Below, piece by piece: positions 16,728 through 26,335 of a stretch of 58,639 nucleotides of DNA. The notes below the pieces were generated by a model that was given only the letters and a program-made list of their open reading frames with translations, was not told the DNA's origin and made no database searches. Source of the DNA: JBGUVL01 sp964370395 (GTDB lineage Bacteria; Bacillota_I; Bacilli_A; Erysipelotrichales; Erysipelotrichaceae); contig CAYJIZ010000018.1 of NCBI GenBank assembly GCA_964370395.1, positions 1-58,639 on the forward strand, read 5' to 3'. The stretch's first letter is position 1; every line of letters begins with the position of its first letter. The translations under genes and the position numbers were made by a program.

Positions 16728-16818
16728 AAAGGTCCTTTAAAATAATCCAGAGAGGTTATGAAGGTGAATACAAAACTACCAATGATAAGGTCCTTTTGCG
16801 TAAGCTGAGGCCTTTTTT
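16728..16818 (+). promoter_or_regulatory. PyrR-dependent transcription attenuator of the pyr operon
   Basis: CCAGAGAGG at 16747-16755 is the conserved PyrR-binding loop. ATAA/TTAT and CCTT (16734-16737)/AAGG (16761-16764) form its stem with an internal bulge. AAAGGTCCTTT (16728-16738) can instead pair with the near-copy AAGGTCCTTTT (16787-16797) as antiterminator, with one central T-T mismatch. The terminator is AAGGTCC (16787-16793) with GGCCTT (16809-16814) and a T-run. PyrR with UMP bound would hold the first hairpin and let the terminator form. No pyrR gene is in the window. Confidence 0.88.
16758..16808 (+). CDS. Possible 16-residue leader peptide inside the pyr attenuator
   Basis: ATG at 16758 follows AGAGAGG (16749-16755), which is the PyrR-binding loop itself and also resembles a ribosome binding site. 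The frame reads MKVNTKLPMIRSFCVS and stops with TGA at 16806-16808, just before the 3' arm of the terminator. A ribosome on it would disrupt the PyrR hairpin and cover the 5' terminator arm. The match may be chance, because the loop consensus is purine-rich and the ATG lies in a base-paired arm. Confidence 0.3.
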   Translation: MKVNTKLPMIRSFCVS

Positions 16819-16851
16819 TCTAAATAAATACGTAATTTAGGAGGAATCGAT

Positions 16852-17745
16852 ATGAATCAAAGAAGCATACTTACAATGAATCAACTATCTGTAGATGAAA
16901 TTATGAGTATCCTAAATGATGCGATGGCGTTTTCCTGTTCTCGAAAAGATTGGCAATTATCGAAGTCTCGATTGGTTGCGAATCTTTTTTTTGAACCAAG
17001 TACGAGAACGCACTATTCGTTTGCGAGTGCAGAACATCAATTGGGTTGCAAAGTTGTGGATTTTGTAGCAGAGGCGAGTTCTACCAAAAAAGGAGAAACG
17101 CTATACGATACAGTAAAAACATTTGAAATGATCGGGTATGAAGGTTTGATTATCCGTCATAATGAAGACGAATACTTCAAAGAGTTAGAAGGCATTCATG
17201 TGCCGATATTAAATGCAGGGGATGGCTGTGAAAACCATCCGAGTCAATGTTTGCTTGATATGCTAACACTTTACCAAGAATTTCATACATTCAAAGATAT
17301 CAAGTTAGTCATCGTGGGAGACATCAACCATTCACGTGTTGCCAATTCCAATGTTGACACCCTAGCACGTCTAGGTGGAGAAGTTCGCTTCAGTGGACCA
17401 GAATTCTATGTGGATAACAAAGAGCTGTATATGCCTTTGGATGAAGCGGTAGAGTGGGCTGATGCGGTAATGATGTTACGCATTCAACATGAGCGTCATA
17501 GTGAAGCGTTAGCAATGAGTAGTAAAGAATACTTAGCGAAATATGGCTTAACAAGTGAGCGTGTAGCAAGAATGAAAGAACATGCAATCATTATGCATCC
17601 TGCTCCTGTTAATCGCGATGTGGAAATTGAAAGTGGATTAATTGAACATCCAAAGTCACGTATTTTCAAACAGATGGAAAATGGAGTATACGTACGAAAA
17701 GCAATGATCAAACATGCGTTTGAAGAAAGCTTTGAAGGAGAATAA
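16852..17745 (+). CDS. pyrB: Aspartate carbamoyltransferase catalytic chain
   Basis: First committed step of pyrimidine synthesis: carbamoyl phosphate plus aspartate gives carbamoyl aspartate. 297 residues, normal for the catalytic chain. The phosphate-binding motif is FFEPSTRTH at 46-54 (most family members have STRTR or STRTK), followed by the STxKGET loop, NAGDGCENHPSQCLLD, and HPAPVNRDVEI near the C-terminus. There is no pyrI regulatory-chain gene next to it, as usual in Firmicutes, so control rests on the upstream attenuator. GGAGG precedes the ATG; pyrC starts two bases after the stop. Confidence 0.95.
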   Translation: MNQRSILTMNQLSVDEIMSILNDAMAFSCSRKDWQLSKSRLVANLFFEPSTRTHYSFASAEHQLGCKVVDFVAEASSTKKGETLYDTVKTFEMIGYEGLIIRHNEDEYFKELEGIHVPILNAGDGCENHPSQCLLDMLTLYQEFHTFKDIKLVIVGDINHSRVANSNVDTLARLGGEVRFSGPEFYVDNKELYMPLDEAVEWADAVMMLRIQHERHSEALAMSSKEYLAKYGLTSERVARMKEHAIIMHPAPVNRDVEIESGLIEHPKSRIFKQMENGVYVRKAMIKHAFEESFEGE

Positions 17746-17746
17746 A

Positions 17747-19018
17747 ATGTTACTATTAAAAAATGCGAAAATAGTAGTGAAAGATAACGAAACAAAAATT
17801 GTTGATATTTTGGTTGAAGGTAATACAATTGTGCGAATTGCTGATTTTATTGAAAGTGATGCGAACACATATGATTGCAAAGAACAATTACTTATTCCTG
17901 GGGGAGTGGATGTGCATGCACATCTAAGAGAACCAGGTTTTGAATACAAAGAAACCATCGCAACAGGAAGTGCTGCTGCTGCTCGTGGAGGGTATACGAC
18001 AATTATGGCAATGCCTAATGTCATTCCTTTTCCAGATAATGTGGAAACGATGCAAGCGTATTTGAAAAAGATAGAAGCGGATGCGAAAGTGAATGTCATT
18101 CCTTATGCTTGTATAACAAAACAAGAAGAAGGAAATGAGATTGTAGATATGAAAGCGTTGAAACAACTAGGGATTCATGCCTTCTCTGATGATGGTGTCG
18201 GAATTCAACAAGTTGATAAAATGCTAGAAGCGATGCATTGTGCAAAAGACAATGATGTGATGATTGTTGCCCATACAGAAGACATGCATTATCGTAAACC
18301 GCTTGCTTGTGTTCATGAAGGAAAACAGAACAAAGCACAAGGGTACTTGGGTATTCCAAGTGAATGCGAATGGGTACAAGTCGAAAGAGATTTAAAATTA
18401 GCTTATGAAACAGGATGTAAGTATCACATCTGCCACATGAGTACGAAGGAAAGCGTTGCACTATTAGCAAAATACAAAGCGCTGGGAGCGGATGTGAGTG
18501 GTGAAGTGACAACACACCACTTATTGTTAAGTGAAATGGACGTACAAACGACAAATCATAAGATGAATCCACCACTGCGAAGTGTGGAAGATCGCCAAGC
18601 TTTGGTAAACGGGTTATTGGATGGAACCATCGATTTTATCGCGAATGACCATGCTCCACACAGTGAGGAAGAAAAAGCGAAACCAATGGAAAAAGCACCG
18701 TTTGGAATCGTTGCATTAGAAACAAGTATCCCACTCGTGTACACCCATTTTGTGAAAAACAACAAAATGACATTGCAACAGTTTGTTGAAGTGATTGCGA
18801 CAAAACCAGCACAACGATTTGGTTTTGCAAACAAAGGAAAAATCGAAGAAGGATACGATGCAGATCTTGTCGTTTTAGATGATAGAGAAGAAGTAATCGA
18901 TGCAAAGCAATTTGTATCGTTAGGAAAAAATACTCCATTTAATGGGTATGTTGTGAATAAGATGCCATTGCTTACAATGGTGAATGGAAAAATTGTCTTT
19001 CAAAAGGAGGAAGCGTAA
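17747..19018 (+). CDS. pyrC: Dihydroorotase, class I
   Basis: Zinc enzyme that closes carbamoyl aspartate to dihydroorotate. 423 residues, class I length. HxH metal motif in DVHAHLREPGFE near the N-terminus, then SGEVTTHHLLL, catalytic Asp in ANDHAPHSEEEKA, and KPAQRFGF with a C-terminal beta domain. The start is ATG 17747, seven bases after GAAGGAG and two bases after pyrB; an upstream in-frame ATG would overlap pyrB without a ribosome binding site. carA begins on the base after its stop. Confidence 0.95.
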   Translation: MLLLKNAKIVVKDNETKIVDILVEGNTIVRIADFIESDANTYDCKEQLLIPGGVDVHAHLREPGFEYKETIATGSAAAARGGYTTIMAMPNVIPFPDNVETMQAYLKKIEADAKVNVIPYACITKQEEGNEIVDMKALKQLGIHAFSDDGVGIQQVDKMLEAMHCAKDNDVMIVAHTEDMHYRKPLACVHEGKQNKAQGYLGIPSECEWVQVERDLKLAYETGCKYHICHMSTKESVALLAKYKALGADVSGEVTTHHLLLSEMDVQTTNHKMNPPLRSVEDRQALVNGLLDGTIDFIANDHAPHSEEEKAKPMEKAPFGIVALETSIPLVYTHFVKNNKMTLQQFVEVIATKPAQRFGFANKGKIEEGYDADLVVLDDREEVIDAKQFVSLGKNTPFNGYVVNKMPLLTMVNGKIVFQKEEA

Positions 19019-20104
19019 ATGAGCAAAAGATTATTAGTGTTAGAAGATGGTCATGTGTTTGAAGGAGTCGGCTTTGGAGGAAATCACTTTCAAGTTGGTG
19101 AAATTGTATTCAATACGAGCATGATGGGTTACCAAGAAGTATTAAGTGATTTGTCATATTGTACACAAATTGTAATGATGACTTATCCGATGATTGGAAA
19201 CTATGGAATCAATCGTGATGATTTTGAAAGTATTGATCCTGCTGTATTTGGATTTGTGGTTGGAGAATACTGCGAAAAACCTTGTAACTGGCGCTCAGAG
19301 ATGACGTTAAATGAATTCTTAACATTGAAAAACATTCCTGGAATTGCAGATGTAGATACTCGTAAACTGACAAAAATTATTCGTAATGTTGGAACGATGA
19401 AAGCAATTATGGCAGAGGAAGGTGCAGATGTAGAAGCATTAGTAGCAATGTTGAAAGACTACCAAATGCCAACTAACCAAGTTGAACAAGTTTCGACTAA
19501 GAAAGCATTCCAAATTCCTAATCGTGGCGATAAAATCGTATTATTAGATTTTGGGGCTAAAAATGGAATCATCCGTGAATTAAATTTACGTCGTATGGAT
19601 ATCACAGTGGTTCCTCATGATACAAGTGCCAAAGATATTATGGCGTTGCATCCAGATGGAATCATGTTGAGTAATGGGCCTGGAGATCCAAAAGATGTAC
19701 CAGAAGCCATTGCGACAATTAAAGAATTAATGGGAAAAGTACCAATGTTCGGTATTTGTTTAGGACACCAACTAATTAGTTTGGCTTGTGGAGCAAATAC
19801 GACAAAACTTAAATTTGGTCACCGTGGAGGAAACCATCCAGTACTAAACTTGGCAAATGGTAAAACGGAGATCACTTCACAAAATCACTCGTACGCAGTG
19901 GAAGAAGAATCGCTAGAAGGAACAGGATTAGTAGTGACACACAGAGCATTAAATGATAAGAGTGTAGAGGGAGTGAAACATACACAATTCCCACTATTCT
20001 CAGTACAATACCATCCAGAAGCAAGTTCTGGACCAGAAGATGCAAACTACTTGTTTGATCAATTTTATAAGATGATTGAAACGTTTAAGAAGGAGGGTAA
20101 ATAA
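19019..20104 (+). CDS. carA: Carbamoyl-phosphate synthase small (glutaminase) subunit
   Basis: Hydrolyses glutamine and channels ammonia to CarB. 361 residues. An N-terminal CarA domain (about 1-150) is followed by a class I glutamine amidotransferase domain with LSNGPGDP, nucleophile Cys247 in MFGICLGHQ and the His/Glu pair in YHPEASSGPED (about 331-341). It starts immediately after the pyrC stop with AAGGAGG inside the end of pyrC. Lying inside the pyr operon, it is the pyrimidine-linked carbamoyl-phosphate synthase; whether a separate arginine-linked copy exists cannot be seen. Confidence 0.96.
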   Translation: MSKRLLVLEDGHVFEGVGFGGNHFQVGEIVFNTSMMGYQEVLSDLSYCTQIVMMTYPMIGNYGINRDDFESIDPAVFGFVVGEYCEKPCNWRSEMTLNEFLTLKNIPGIADVDTRKLTKIIRNVGTMKAIMAEEGADVEALVAMLKDYQMPTNQVEQVSTKKAFQIPNRGDKIVLLDFGAKNGIIRELNLRRMDITVVPHDTSAKDIMALHPDGIMLSNGPGDPKDVPEAIATIKELMGKVPMFGICLGHQLISLACGANTTKLKFGHRGGNHPVLNLANGKTEITSQNHSYAVEEESLEGTGLVVTHRALNDKSVEGVKHTQFPLFSVQYHPEASSGPEDANYLFDQFYKMIETFKKEGK

Positions 20105-20106
20105 GC

Positions 20107-23100
20107 ATGCCGAAAAGAGACGATATTAAGAAAATAATGGTGATTGGTTCAGGACCAATTATCATCGGACAAGCTGCGGAGTTCGATTATGCAGGAACAC
20201 AAGCATGCCAATCCTTACGTGAAGAAGGGTATGAAGTAGTATTAATTAACTCTAACCCTGCAACGATTATGACCGATACCGCAATTGCGGATAAAGTATA
20301 CATTGAGCCACTAACTGTGGAATTCGCAAGTCGCATTATTCATAAAGAAAGACCAGATGCTATTTTAGGAACACTAGGAGGGCAAACGGGATTAAACTTA
20401 GTTGTTGAATTATCAAAACTAGGAGTATTAGAAGCAAATAACGTAGAAATTTTAGGAACGGAATTGGATGCGATTGAAAAAGCAGAAGACAGAGAAAAAT
20501 TCAAAGAATTAATGTTGGAAATTGGCGAACCTATTCCAGAAAGTACAATTGTACATACTGTGGAAGAAGCGTTAGTGTTTGCGAAAGAAATCGGATATCC
20601 AGTAGTCGTACGTCCTGCCTTCACATTAGGAGGAACAGGAGGAGGATTTGCCCAAGATGATGAAGAACTTGAAGACATCACGAAAAATGGGTTAAAGCTA
20701 TCTCCAGTACACCAATGTTTAATTGAAAAAAGTATCGCGGGATACAAAGAAATCGAATACGAAGTAATGCGTGACAACAACGACAATGCGATTGTTGTAT
20801 GTAACATGGAAAATGTTGACCCAGTAGGAATTCATACAGGAGATTCTATTGTTGTTGCACCAACACAAACATTAAGTGATAGAGAACACCAAATGTTACG
20901 TAACTCTTCCTTAAAAATTATTCGTGCATTAAAAATCTGTGGAGGATGTAACGTACAATTAGCGCTTCACCCTACTTCATTTGAATATTATGTTATTGAG
21001 GTAAACCCTCGTGTATCACGTTCTAGTGCGTTGGCTTCAAAAGCAACAGGGTACCCGATTGCGAAATTAGCTGCAAAAACAGCATTAGGATTAACATTAG
21101 ACGAAATTATCAACCCGGTAACAAAAACAAGTTATGCTTGTTTCGAACCAACGATTGATTACATCGTAACAAAATTACCTCGTTTCCCATTTGATAAATT
21201 CCAAAGTGCAGATCGCCGCTTAGGGACACAAATGAAAGCAACAGGAGAAGTAATGGCATTGGGTAGAAACTTTGAAGAAAGTTTATTAAAAGCCATTCGT
21301 TCTATTGAAATGAAAGTCGATCATATCGATTTAAAAGAATTGCCTGAAACAGAAGAAGAATTATGGCAAAAAGTACGCCAACACGATGACGAAAGAATGT
21401 ATGCGATTATGAAATTAATTCGTCAAGGTGTGAGTACAAAAGCGATTAATGAATTTACAAACATTGATTTATTCTTCTTGGATAAACTACAACACATTTA
21501 TGAATTGGAACAATTACTAAGTGCGAATGTAGGTGATATCGAAGTACTTCGCAAAGTAAAAAAATATGGTTTTGCGGATACGTACATTGCGAAAGTATGG
21601 AATCAAAACGAACGTGAAATTTATGATTTACGTAAAGCAAACAACATTATCCCAGTTTACAAAATGGTAGATACTTGTGCAGGTGAATTTGAAAGTAGTA
21701 CACCGTATTTCTACTCTACTTACTTAGAAGAAAACGAAAGTATTCGTTCTGATAAAAAGAAAGTAATCGTACTTGGTTCAGGTCCGATCCGTATTGGACA
21801 AGGGGTAGAATTTGACTATGCTACCGTTCATTGTGTTATGACTTTACGTGAGGCAGGATACGAAGCAATCGTTATTAATAATAACCCAGAAACAGTTTCA
21901 ACTGATTTCTCAATTAGTGATAAATTATACTTTGAACCATTAACGGTTGAAGATGTGATGCATATTATCGATTTGGAACAACCATTAGGAGTAATTGTAC
22001 AATTCGGTGGACAAACAGCAATCAACTTAGCAGATAAGTTAGTTGATCGCGGTGTTAAAATTTTAGGTACAAGCTTAGAAAGCATTGACAAAGCGGAAGA
22101 CCGTTACGAGTTTGAAGCGATGTTACATACACTAGATATCCCACAACCAAAAGGGGAAACGGCTTTGGATGTAGAAACAGCATTGGCTATCGCTTCTCGT
22201 ATTCACTACCCAGTATTAGTAAGACCTTCTTACGTACTAGGGGGACGTGCGATGGAAATCGTACATAACGACGAAGACTTAAAGAAATATATGACAAATG
22301 CGATGAAGGAAATCACACATGATTCTCCTATCTTAGTTGACAAATACATCGTTGGTAAAGAAGTTGAAATCGATGCAATCTGTGATGGAAATGAAGTGTT
22401 CATTCCAGGAATCATGGAACATATCGAACGTGCAGGGGTGCATTCAGGGGATTCCTTCTCAGTGTATCCAACACAAACATTAAGTCAAACAGTAAAAGAC
22501 ACCATTGTGGATTATACGATCCGCATTGGGAAAGGGTTCCAATTTATCGGATTGTTCAATATTCAATTCATTGTTGATAAAGATGAGAACGTATTCGTAT
22601 TAGAGGTGAATCCAAGAAGTAGTAGAACCATTCCATTCCTTTCAAAAGTAACGGGTATTTCAATGGCAGATTTGGCTACTCGAGCAGTAATGGGAGAAAG
22701 CTTACAAGCACAAGGGTACCATGAAGGATTGTATCCTGAAAAAGATCGCGTATTCGTGAAAGCACCAGTGTTCTCATTTGCGAAGTTAAGAAGCGTAGAT
22801 ACGACGTTAGGACCAGAAATGAAATCAACTGGGGAAGCGTTAGGAGGGGATGCTACCCTTGAAAAAGCACTATACAAAGCAATGTTAGCAAGTGGAATTA
22901 AAGTTCCAACACATGGAAACATTTTAATGACAATTGCTGATTCAAGCAAAGAAGAAGCGTTACCGCTTGCGAAACGATTTGAAGAAATCGGATATGGAAT
23001 TTATGCAACAAGTGGAACTTGTAAGTTCTTACAAAGCCACGGTGTACGTGTTGAGGAAGTAAGTAAAGTGAACGAAGGAGAAGCAAACGTTGTAGACTTG

Positions 23101-23301
23101 ATCATTCAAGGAAAAGTGAACTACGTAATTAACACGATGTCACAAGATCGCGGAGTGACAAAAGATGGATTCTTAATTCGTCGTTTTGCTGCAGAAAATG
23201 GAATCTCATGTTTAACATCTTTGGATACAGCAGAAGCAATCTTACGTGTTATTGAATCATTGAGTTTCAGTGCAGTCGCAATGAACGATATGGAGAATTA
23301 G
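20107..23301 (+). CDS. carB: Carbamoyl-phosphate synthase large subunit
   Basis: Makes carbamoyl phosphate from bicarbonate, ammonia and two ATP. 1064 residues, full length. Two homologous halves each hold an ATP-grasp synthetase: the first opens with GSGPIIIGQAAEFDYAG, the second with GSGPIRIGQGVEFDYA near 556. A C-terminal methylglyoxal-synthase-like regulatory domain (about 930-1064) includes YATSGTCKFL. Spacing to carA is two bases. The allosteric domain would normally respond to uridine nucleotides in pyr-linked enzymes. Confidence 0.97.
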   Translation: MPKRDDIKKIMVIGSGPIIIGQAAEFDYAGTQACQSLREEGYEVVLINSNPATIMTDTAIADKVYIEPLTVEFASRIIHKERPDAILGTLGGQTGLNLVVELSKLGVLEANNVEILGTELDAIEKAEDREKFKELMLEIGEPIPESTIVHTVEEALVFAKEIGYPVVVRPAFTLGGTGGGFAQDDEELEDITKNGLKLSPVHQCLIEKSIAGYKEIEYEVMRDNNDNAIVVCNMENVDPVGIHTGDSIVVAPTQTLSDREHQMLRNSSLKIIRALKICGGCNVQLALHPTSFEYYVIEVNPRVSRSSALASKATGYPIAKLAAKTALGLTLDEIINPVTKTSYACFEPTIDYIVTKLPRFPFDKFQSADRRLGTQMKATGEVMALGRNFEESLLKAIRSIEMKVDHIDLKELPETEEELWQKVRQHDDERMYAIMKLIRQGVSTKAINEFTNIDLFFLDKLQHIYELEQLLSANVGDIEVLRKVKKYGFADTYIAKVWNQNEREIYDLRKANNIIPVYKMVDTCAGEFESSTPYFYSTYLEENESIRSDKKKVIVLGSGPIRIGQGVEFDYATVHCVMTLREAGYEAIVINNNPETVSTDFSISDKLYFEPLTVEDVMHIIDLEQPLGVIVQFGGQTAINLADKLVDRGVKILGTSLESIDKAEDRYEFEAMLHTLDIPQPKGETALDVETALAIASRIHYPVLVRPSYVLGGRAMEIVHNDEDLKKYMTNAMKEITHDSPILVDKYIVGKEVEIDAICDGNEVFIPGIMEHIERAGVHSGDSFSVYPTQTLSQTVKDTIVDYTIRIGKGFQFIGLFNIQFIVDKDENVFVLEVNPRSSRTIPFLSKVTGISMADLATRAVMGESLQAQGYHEGLYPEKDRVFVKAPVFSFAKLRSVDTTLGPEMKSTGEALGGDATLEKALYKAMLASGIKVPTHGNILMTIADSSKEEALPLAKRFEEIGYGIYATSGTCKFLQSHGVRVEEVSKVNEGEANVVDLIIQGKVNYVINTMSQDRGVTKDGFLIRRFAAENGISCLTSLDTAEAILRVIESLSFSAVAMNDMEN

Positions 23302-23302
23302 T

Positions 23303-24046
23303 ATGAGAGTAGAAACATGCCGTATTAGTGAGCATATTGCGATTGCTGCTGATACCTACAAAATGGTTCTTTCCTCGACTCTTGGCAAAGAAATGTTAGC
23401 AGGACAGTTTGTAAACATCAAAATTGATGGATACAGCTTACGTCGTCCTATTAGTATTTCTAGCTTCGAAGAAGATACCTTCACAATCATCTATAAGGTG
23501 GTAGGAGAAGGAACAAAAGCATTAAGTGAATTAGAAGTAAACGACTGTTTGGATGTATTAGGTCCTCTTGGAAGTAACTTTCCAATTCATGAAGACAAAG
23601 ACAATATTTTAATCGTAGGTGGAGGAGTCGGTGTTCCTCCACTATACGAAGTAGCAAAACAATACCGTCGATTACACAAACAAGTTAGTGTTGTATTGGG
23701 GTTCAATGATGCACAAAGCGTTTTTTACGAAACAGAGTTCAAAGCACTTGGGTGTGATGTATGTGTGGCTACGATGGATGGAAGCTATGGAGAAAAAGGA
23801 ACGGTTATCGATGCGATTCAAAATCGTAACATTACCAACTCCTACCTGTACTCTTGTGGCCCATTACCAATGTTGAAAGCACTTGAAAATCAATATACAC
23901 AAGGGTACACTTCCTTTGAATCAAGAATGGCTTGTGGAATTGGTGCGTGTATGGGATGTGTATGCAAAGACAAAGAAGACAAGGATCTTTACTACCGTAT
24001 CTGTAAAGAAGGACCAGTATTCCCAATTGGAAAGGTGGGGTTATAA
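23303..24046 (+). CDS. pyrK: Dihydroorotate dehydrogenase electron-transfer subunit
   Basis: Moves electrons from dihydroorotate oxidation in PyrD to NAD. 247 residues, ferredoxin-reductase-like. RRPISIS (47-53) contacts FAD; IVGGGVGVPPLY starts the NAD-binding domain. The [2Fe-2S] ligands are Cys211, Cys216, Cys219 and Cys234 in the C-terminal part (CGIGACMGCVC). Starts one base after the carB stop, with GGAG inside the end of carB, and overlaps pyrD by one base (TAATG). Its presence marks the type 1B, NAD-dependent system. Confidence 0.95.
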   Translation: MRVETCRISEHIAIAADTYKMVLSSTLGKEMLAGQFVNIKIDGYSLRRPISISSFEEDTFTIIYKVVGEGTKALSELEVNDCLDVLGPLGSNFPIHEDKDNILIVGGGVGVPPLYEVAKQYRRLHKQVSVVLGFNDAQSVFYETEFKALGCDVCVATMDGSYGEKGTVIDAIQNRNITNSYLYSCGPLPMLKALENQYTQGYTSFESRMACGIGACMGCVCKDKEDKDLYYRICKEGPVFPIGKVGL

Positions 24047-24951
24047 TGCTTAAAATAGACTTACCAGGATTGCATTTAAAAAACCCGATTATGCCTGCTA
24101 GTGGTTGCTTCGGGTTTGGTAGAGAATATGCAGAATTATATGATTTAAGTATACTAGGTGGAATTTGTATCAAAAGTGCAACACCACAAAAACGATATGG
24201 AAACGAAACGCCTAGAATTGCTGAAACACCTAGTGGAATGTTGAATGCAATCGGACTACAAAATCCAGGTGTAGATGTAATTATCGAAAAGGAATTACCA
24301 TGGTTGGCACAATTCGATACAGAAGTGATGGCAAATGTTGCTGGAGCGAGCGAAGAAGACTATGTAGAAGTAGTAGAAAAACTAAACGATAATCCAGTCA
24401 TCAAAGCTTTTGAGTTAAACATCAGTTGTCCTAATGTAAAACATGGGGGAATTGGATTGGGAACACAACCTGAACTTGCTGCGAAAGTAACACGCATGGT
24501 AAAAGCAGTGGCGAAAAAACCAGTATGGGTTAAACTTTCACCAAATGTAACAGACATCGTTGCGATTGCAAAAGCAGTAGAAGAAGCAGGAGCAGATGGA
24601 ATCGTTTTGATTAATACATTATTAGGAATGCGTATCGACTTAAATAGTGGAAAACCATTGTTAGCGAATGTCACAGGTGGATTAAGTGGTCCAGCCATTA
24701 AGCCAGTTGCGATTCGTATGGTATACCAAGTATACAAAGCAGTGAATATTCCCATTATTGGGGTAGGGGGAATTACTTGTGCACAAGATGTACTTGAATT
24801 CTTATACGCTGGAGCAAGTGCAGTACAAGTGGGAATGGCAAATTTTGTTGAACCATATGTATGCAAACAAATTATTGAAGAATTGCCTTCCATATTTGAA
24901 AAGTATGGAATAAAAGATATCAAAGATGCGATTGGAAGGAGCCACAAATAA
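24046..24951 (+). CDS. pyrD: Dihydroorotate dehydrogenase, type 1B catalytic subunit
   Basis: FMN-containing TIM-barrel enzyme that oxidises dihydroorotate to orotate in the cytosol. 301 residues. NPIMPASGCFGFG at the N-terminus, KSATPQKRYGN, FMN-site FELNISCPNVKHGG with Cys128 as the class 1 active-site base, and GVGGITCAQDVLEFLYAGASAVQVG binding the FMN phosphate. It forms the complex with PyrK, whose gene it overlaps by one base; it likewise overlaps pyrF by one base. No membrane anchor, as expected for class 1. Confidence 0.96.
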   Translation: MLKIDLPGLHLKNPIMPASGCFGFGREYAELYDLSILGGICIKSATPQKRYGNETPRIAETPSGMLNAIGLQNPGVDVIIEKELPWLAQFDTEVMANVAGASEEDYVEVVEKLNDNPVIKAFELNISCPNVKHGGIGLGTQPELAAKVTRMVKAVAKKPVWVKLSPNVTDIVAIAKAVEEAGADGIVLINTLLGMRIDLNSGKPLLANVTGGLSGPAIKPVAIRMVYQVYKAVNIPIIGVGGITCAQDVLEFLYAGASAVQVGMANFVEPYVCKQIIEELPSIFEKYGIKDIKDAIGRSHK

Positions 24952-25646
24952 TGAATAAAACAATTGTTGCGTTGGATTTTTCAACGAAAGAAGAAGTAAT
25001 GAACTTTTTAAAAGGATTTAATGAACCAATTTACGTAAAAATAGGAATGGAATTAACATATGCTTGTGGATTTGACATCGTAAGAGAAGTCCGCGCATTA
25101 GGACATCATATTTTCTTAGATTTGAAATTACATGACATTCCCAATACAGTAAAAGGGGGAATGAAAAACCTAGCAAAATTAGATGTTGATATTGTTAACT
25201 TACATTGTGCTGGTGGAATTGATATGATGAAAGCTGCAATGGTTGGATTGAGTGAAGGTACAGTCGATGGAAAACGTCCATTATGTATTGGAGTAACACA
25301 GCTAACAAGTACATCGAAAGAAATGATGAATGAACAATTAGGAATTCCTGGAGAAGTAATGGACAGCGTGATTCAATATGCGAAAAATGCAAAAGCTGCT
25401 GGTTTGGATGGAGTGGTATGTAGTGTACACGAAGCAAAAGCGATTCATGAAACATGTGGAAATGATTTCTTGACTGTAACACCTGGAATTCGTTTAAGCG
25501 ATGATAGTAAAGATGACCAAAAACGTGTCGCAACACCAAGTTTCGCGAAAGAAGAAGGGTGTGATCACATTGTTGTAGGAAGAAGTATTACAACAAGCGA
25601 TAACCCACAAGAAACATACTTCGCAATTGAAGCGATGATGCAATAA
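24951..25646 (+). CDS. pyrF: Orotidine 5'-phosphate decarboxylase
   Basis: Last step to UMP: decarboxylation of OMP. 231 residues, a small TIM barrel. The catalytic DxKxxD motif is D57-L-K59-L-H-D62 in FLDLKLHDIPNT; VTPGIR and VVGRSITTSDNP near the end bind the phosphate. It overlaps pyrD by one base (TAATG) and precedes pyrE by ten bases with AAGGAG between. Confidence 0.96.
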   Translation: MNKTIVALDFSTKEEVMNFLKGFNEPIYVKIGMELTYACGFDIVREVRALGHHIFLDLKLHDIPNTVKGGMKNLAKLDVDIVNLHCAGGIDMMKAAMVGLSEGTVDGKRPLCIGVTQLTSTSKEMMNEQLGIPGEVMDSVIQYAKNAKAAGLDGVVCSVHEAKAIHETCGNDFLTVTPGIRLSDDSKDDQKRVATPSFAKEEGCDHIVVGRSITTSDNPQETYFAIEAMMQ

Positions 25647-25656
25647 GGAGAATGTG

Positions 25657-26331
25657 ATGGAAGCTTACAAACAAGAATTTATTGAATTTATGGTAGACAG
25701 TAAAGTGCTAAAATTTGGTAACTTTACGTTAAAGAGTGGAAGAAAATCACCATTCTTTATGAATGCTGGAGGATATGTTACAGGAACACAACTTCGCAAA
25801 TTAGGAGAATACTACGCAAAAGCGATCCATGATAATTATGGTTTGGATTTTGATGTATTATTTGGACCTGCTTACAAAGGAATTCCTTTGGCAGTGGCAA
25901 CAACAATGGCGATTTCTGAACTATATGGTGTAGACATTCGTTACTGTAGTAACCGTAAAGAAGAAAAAGACCATGGAGACACAGGAATCTTATTGGGTAC
26001 AAAATTACAAGATGGTGACCGTGTTGTCATCATTGAAGATGTTACTACTTCTGGAAAATCAATTGAAGAAACATTCCCGATTTTAAAATCCCAAGCGGAT
26101 GTGGAAATCAAAGGTTTGATTGTATCTTTAAATCGTATGGAACGTGGAAAAACTAGCCAATCAGCATTAGTAGAAATCAAAGAAAAATATGGTTTTGAAG
26201 CAAATGCTATTGTATCAATGGCAGATGTTGTAGAACACTTGTACAACAAAGAATACAACGGTGAAGTTTTGATTGATGACACAATGAAACAAGCAATCGA
26301 TGCGTACTACGAAGAATACGGAGTAAAATAA
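25657..26331 (+). CDS. pyrE: Orotate phosphoribosyltransferase
   Basis: Joins orotate to PRPP to make OMP, the substrate of PyrF. 224 residues. N-terminal FGNFTLKSGRKSPFF contacts orotate and the PRPP motif VVIIEDVTTSGKS is at 123-135. I place the start at ATG 25657, six bases after AAGGAG (25645-25650); GTG 25654 is less likely. Last gene of the operon, followed by a two-way terminator. Confidence 0.95.
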   Translation: MEAYKQEFIEFMVDSKVLKFGNFTLKSGRKSPFFMNAGGYVTGTQLRKLGEYYAKAIHDNYGLDFDVLFGPAYKGIPLAVATTMAISELYGVDIRYCSNRKEEKDHGDTGILLGTKLQDGDRVVIIEDVTTSGKSIEETFPILKSQADVEIKGLIVSLNRMERGKTSQSALVEIKEKYGFEANAIVSMADVVEHLYNKEYNGEVLIDDTMKQAIDAYYEEYGVK

Positions 26332-26335
26332 TAAG

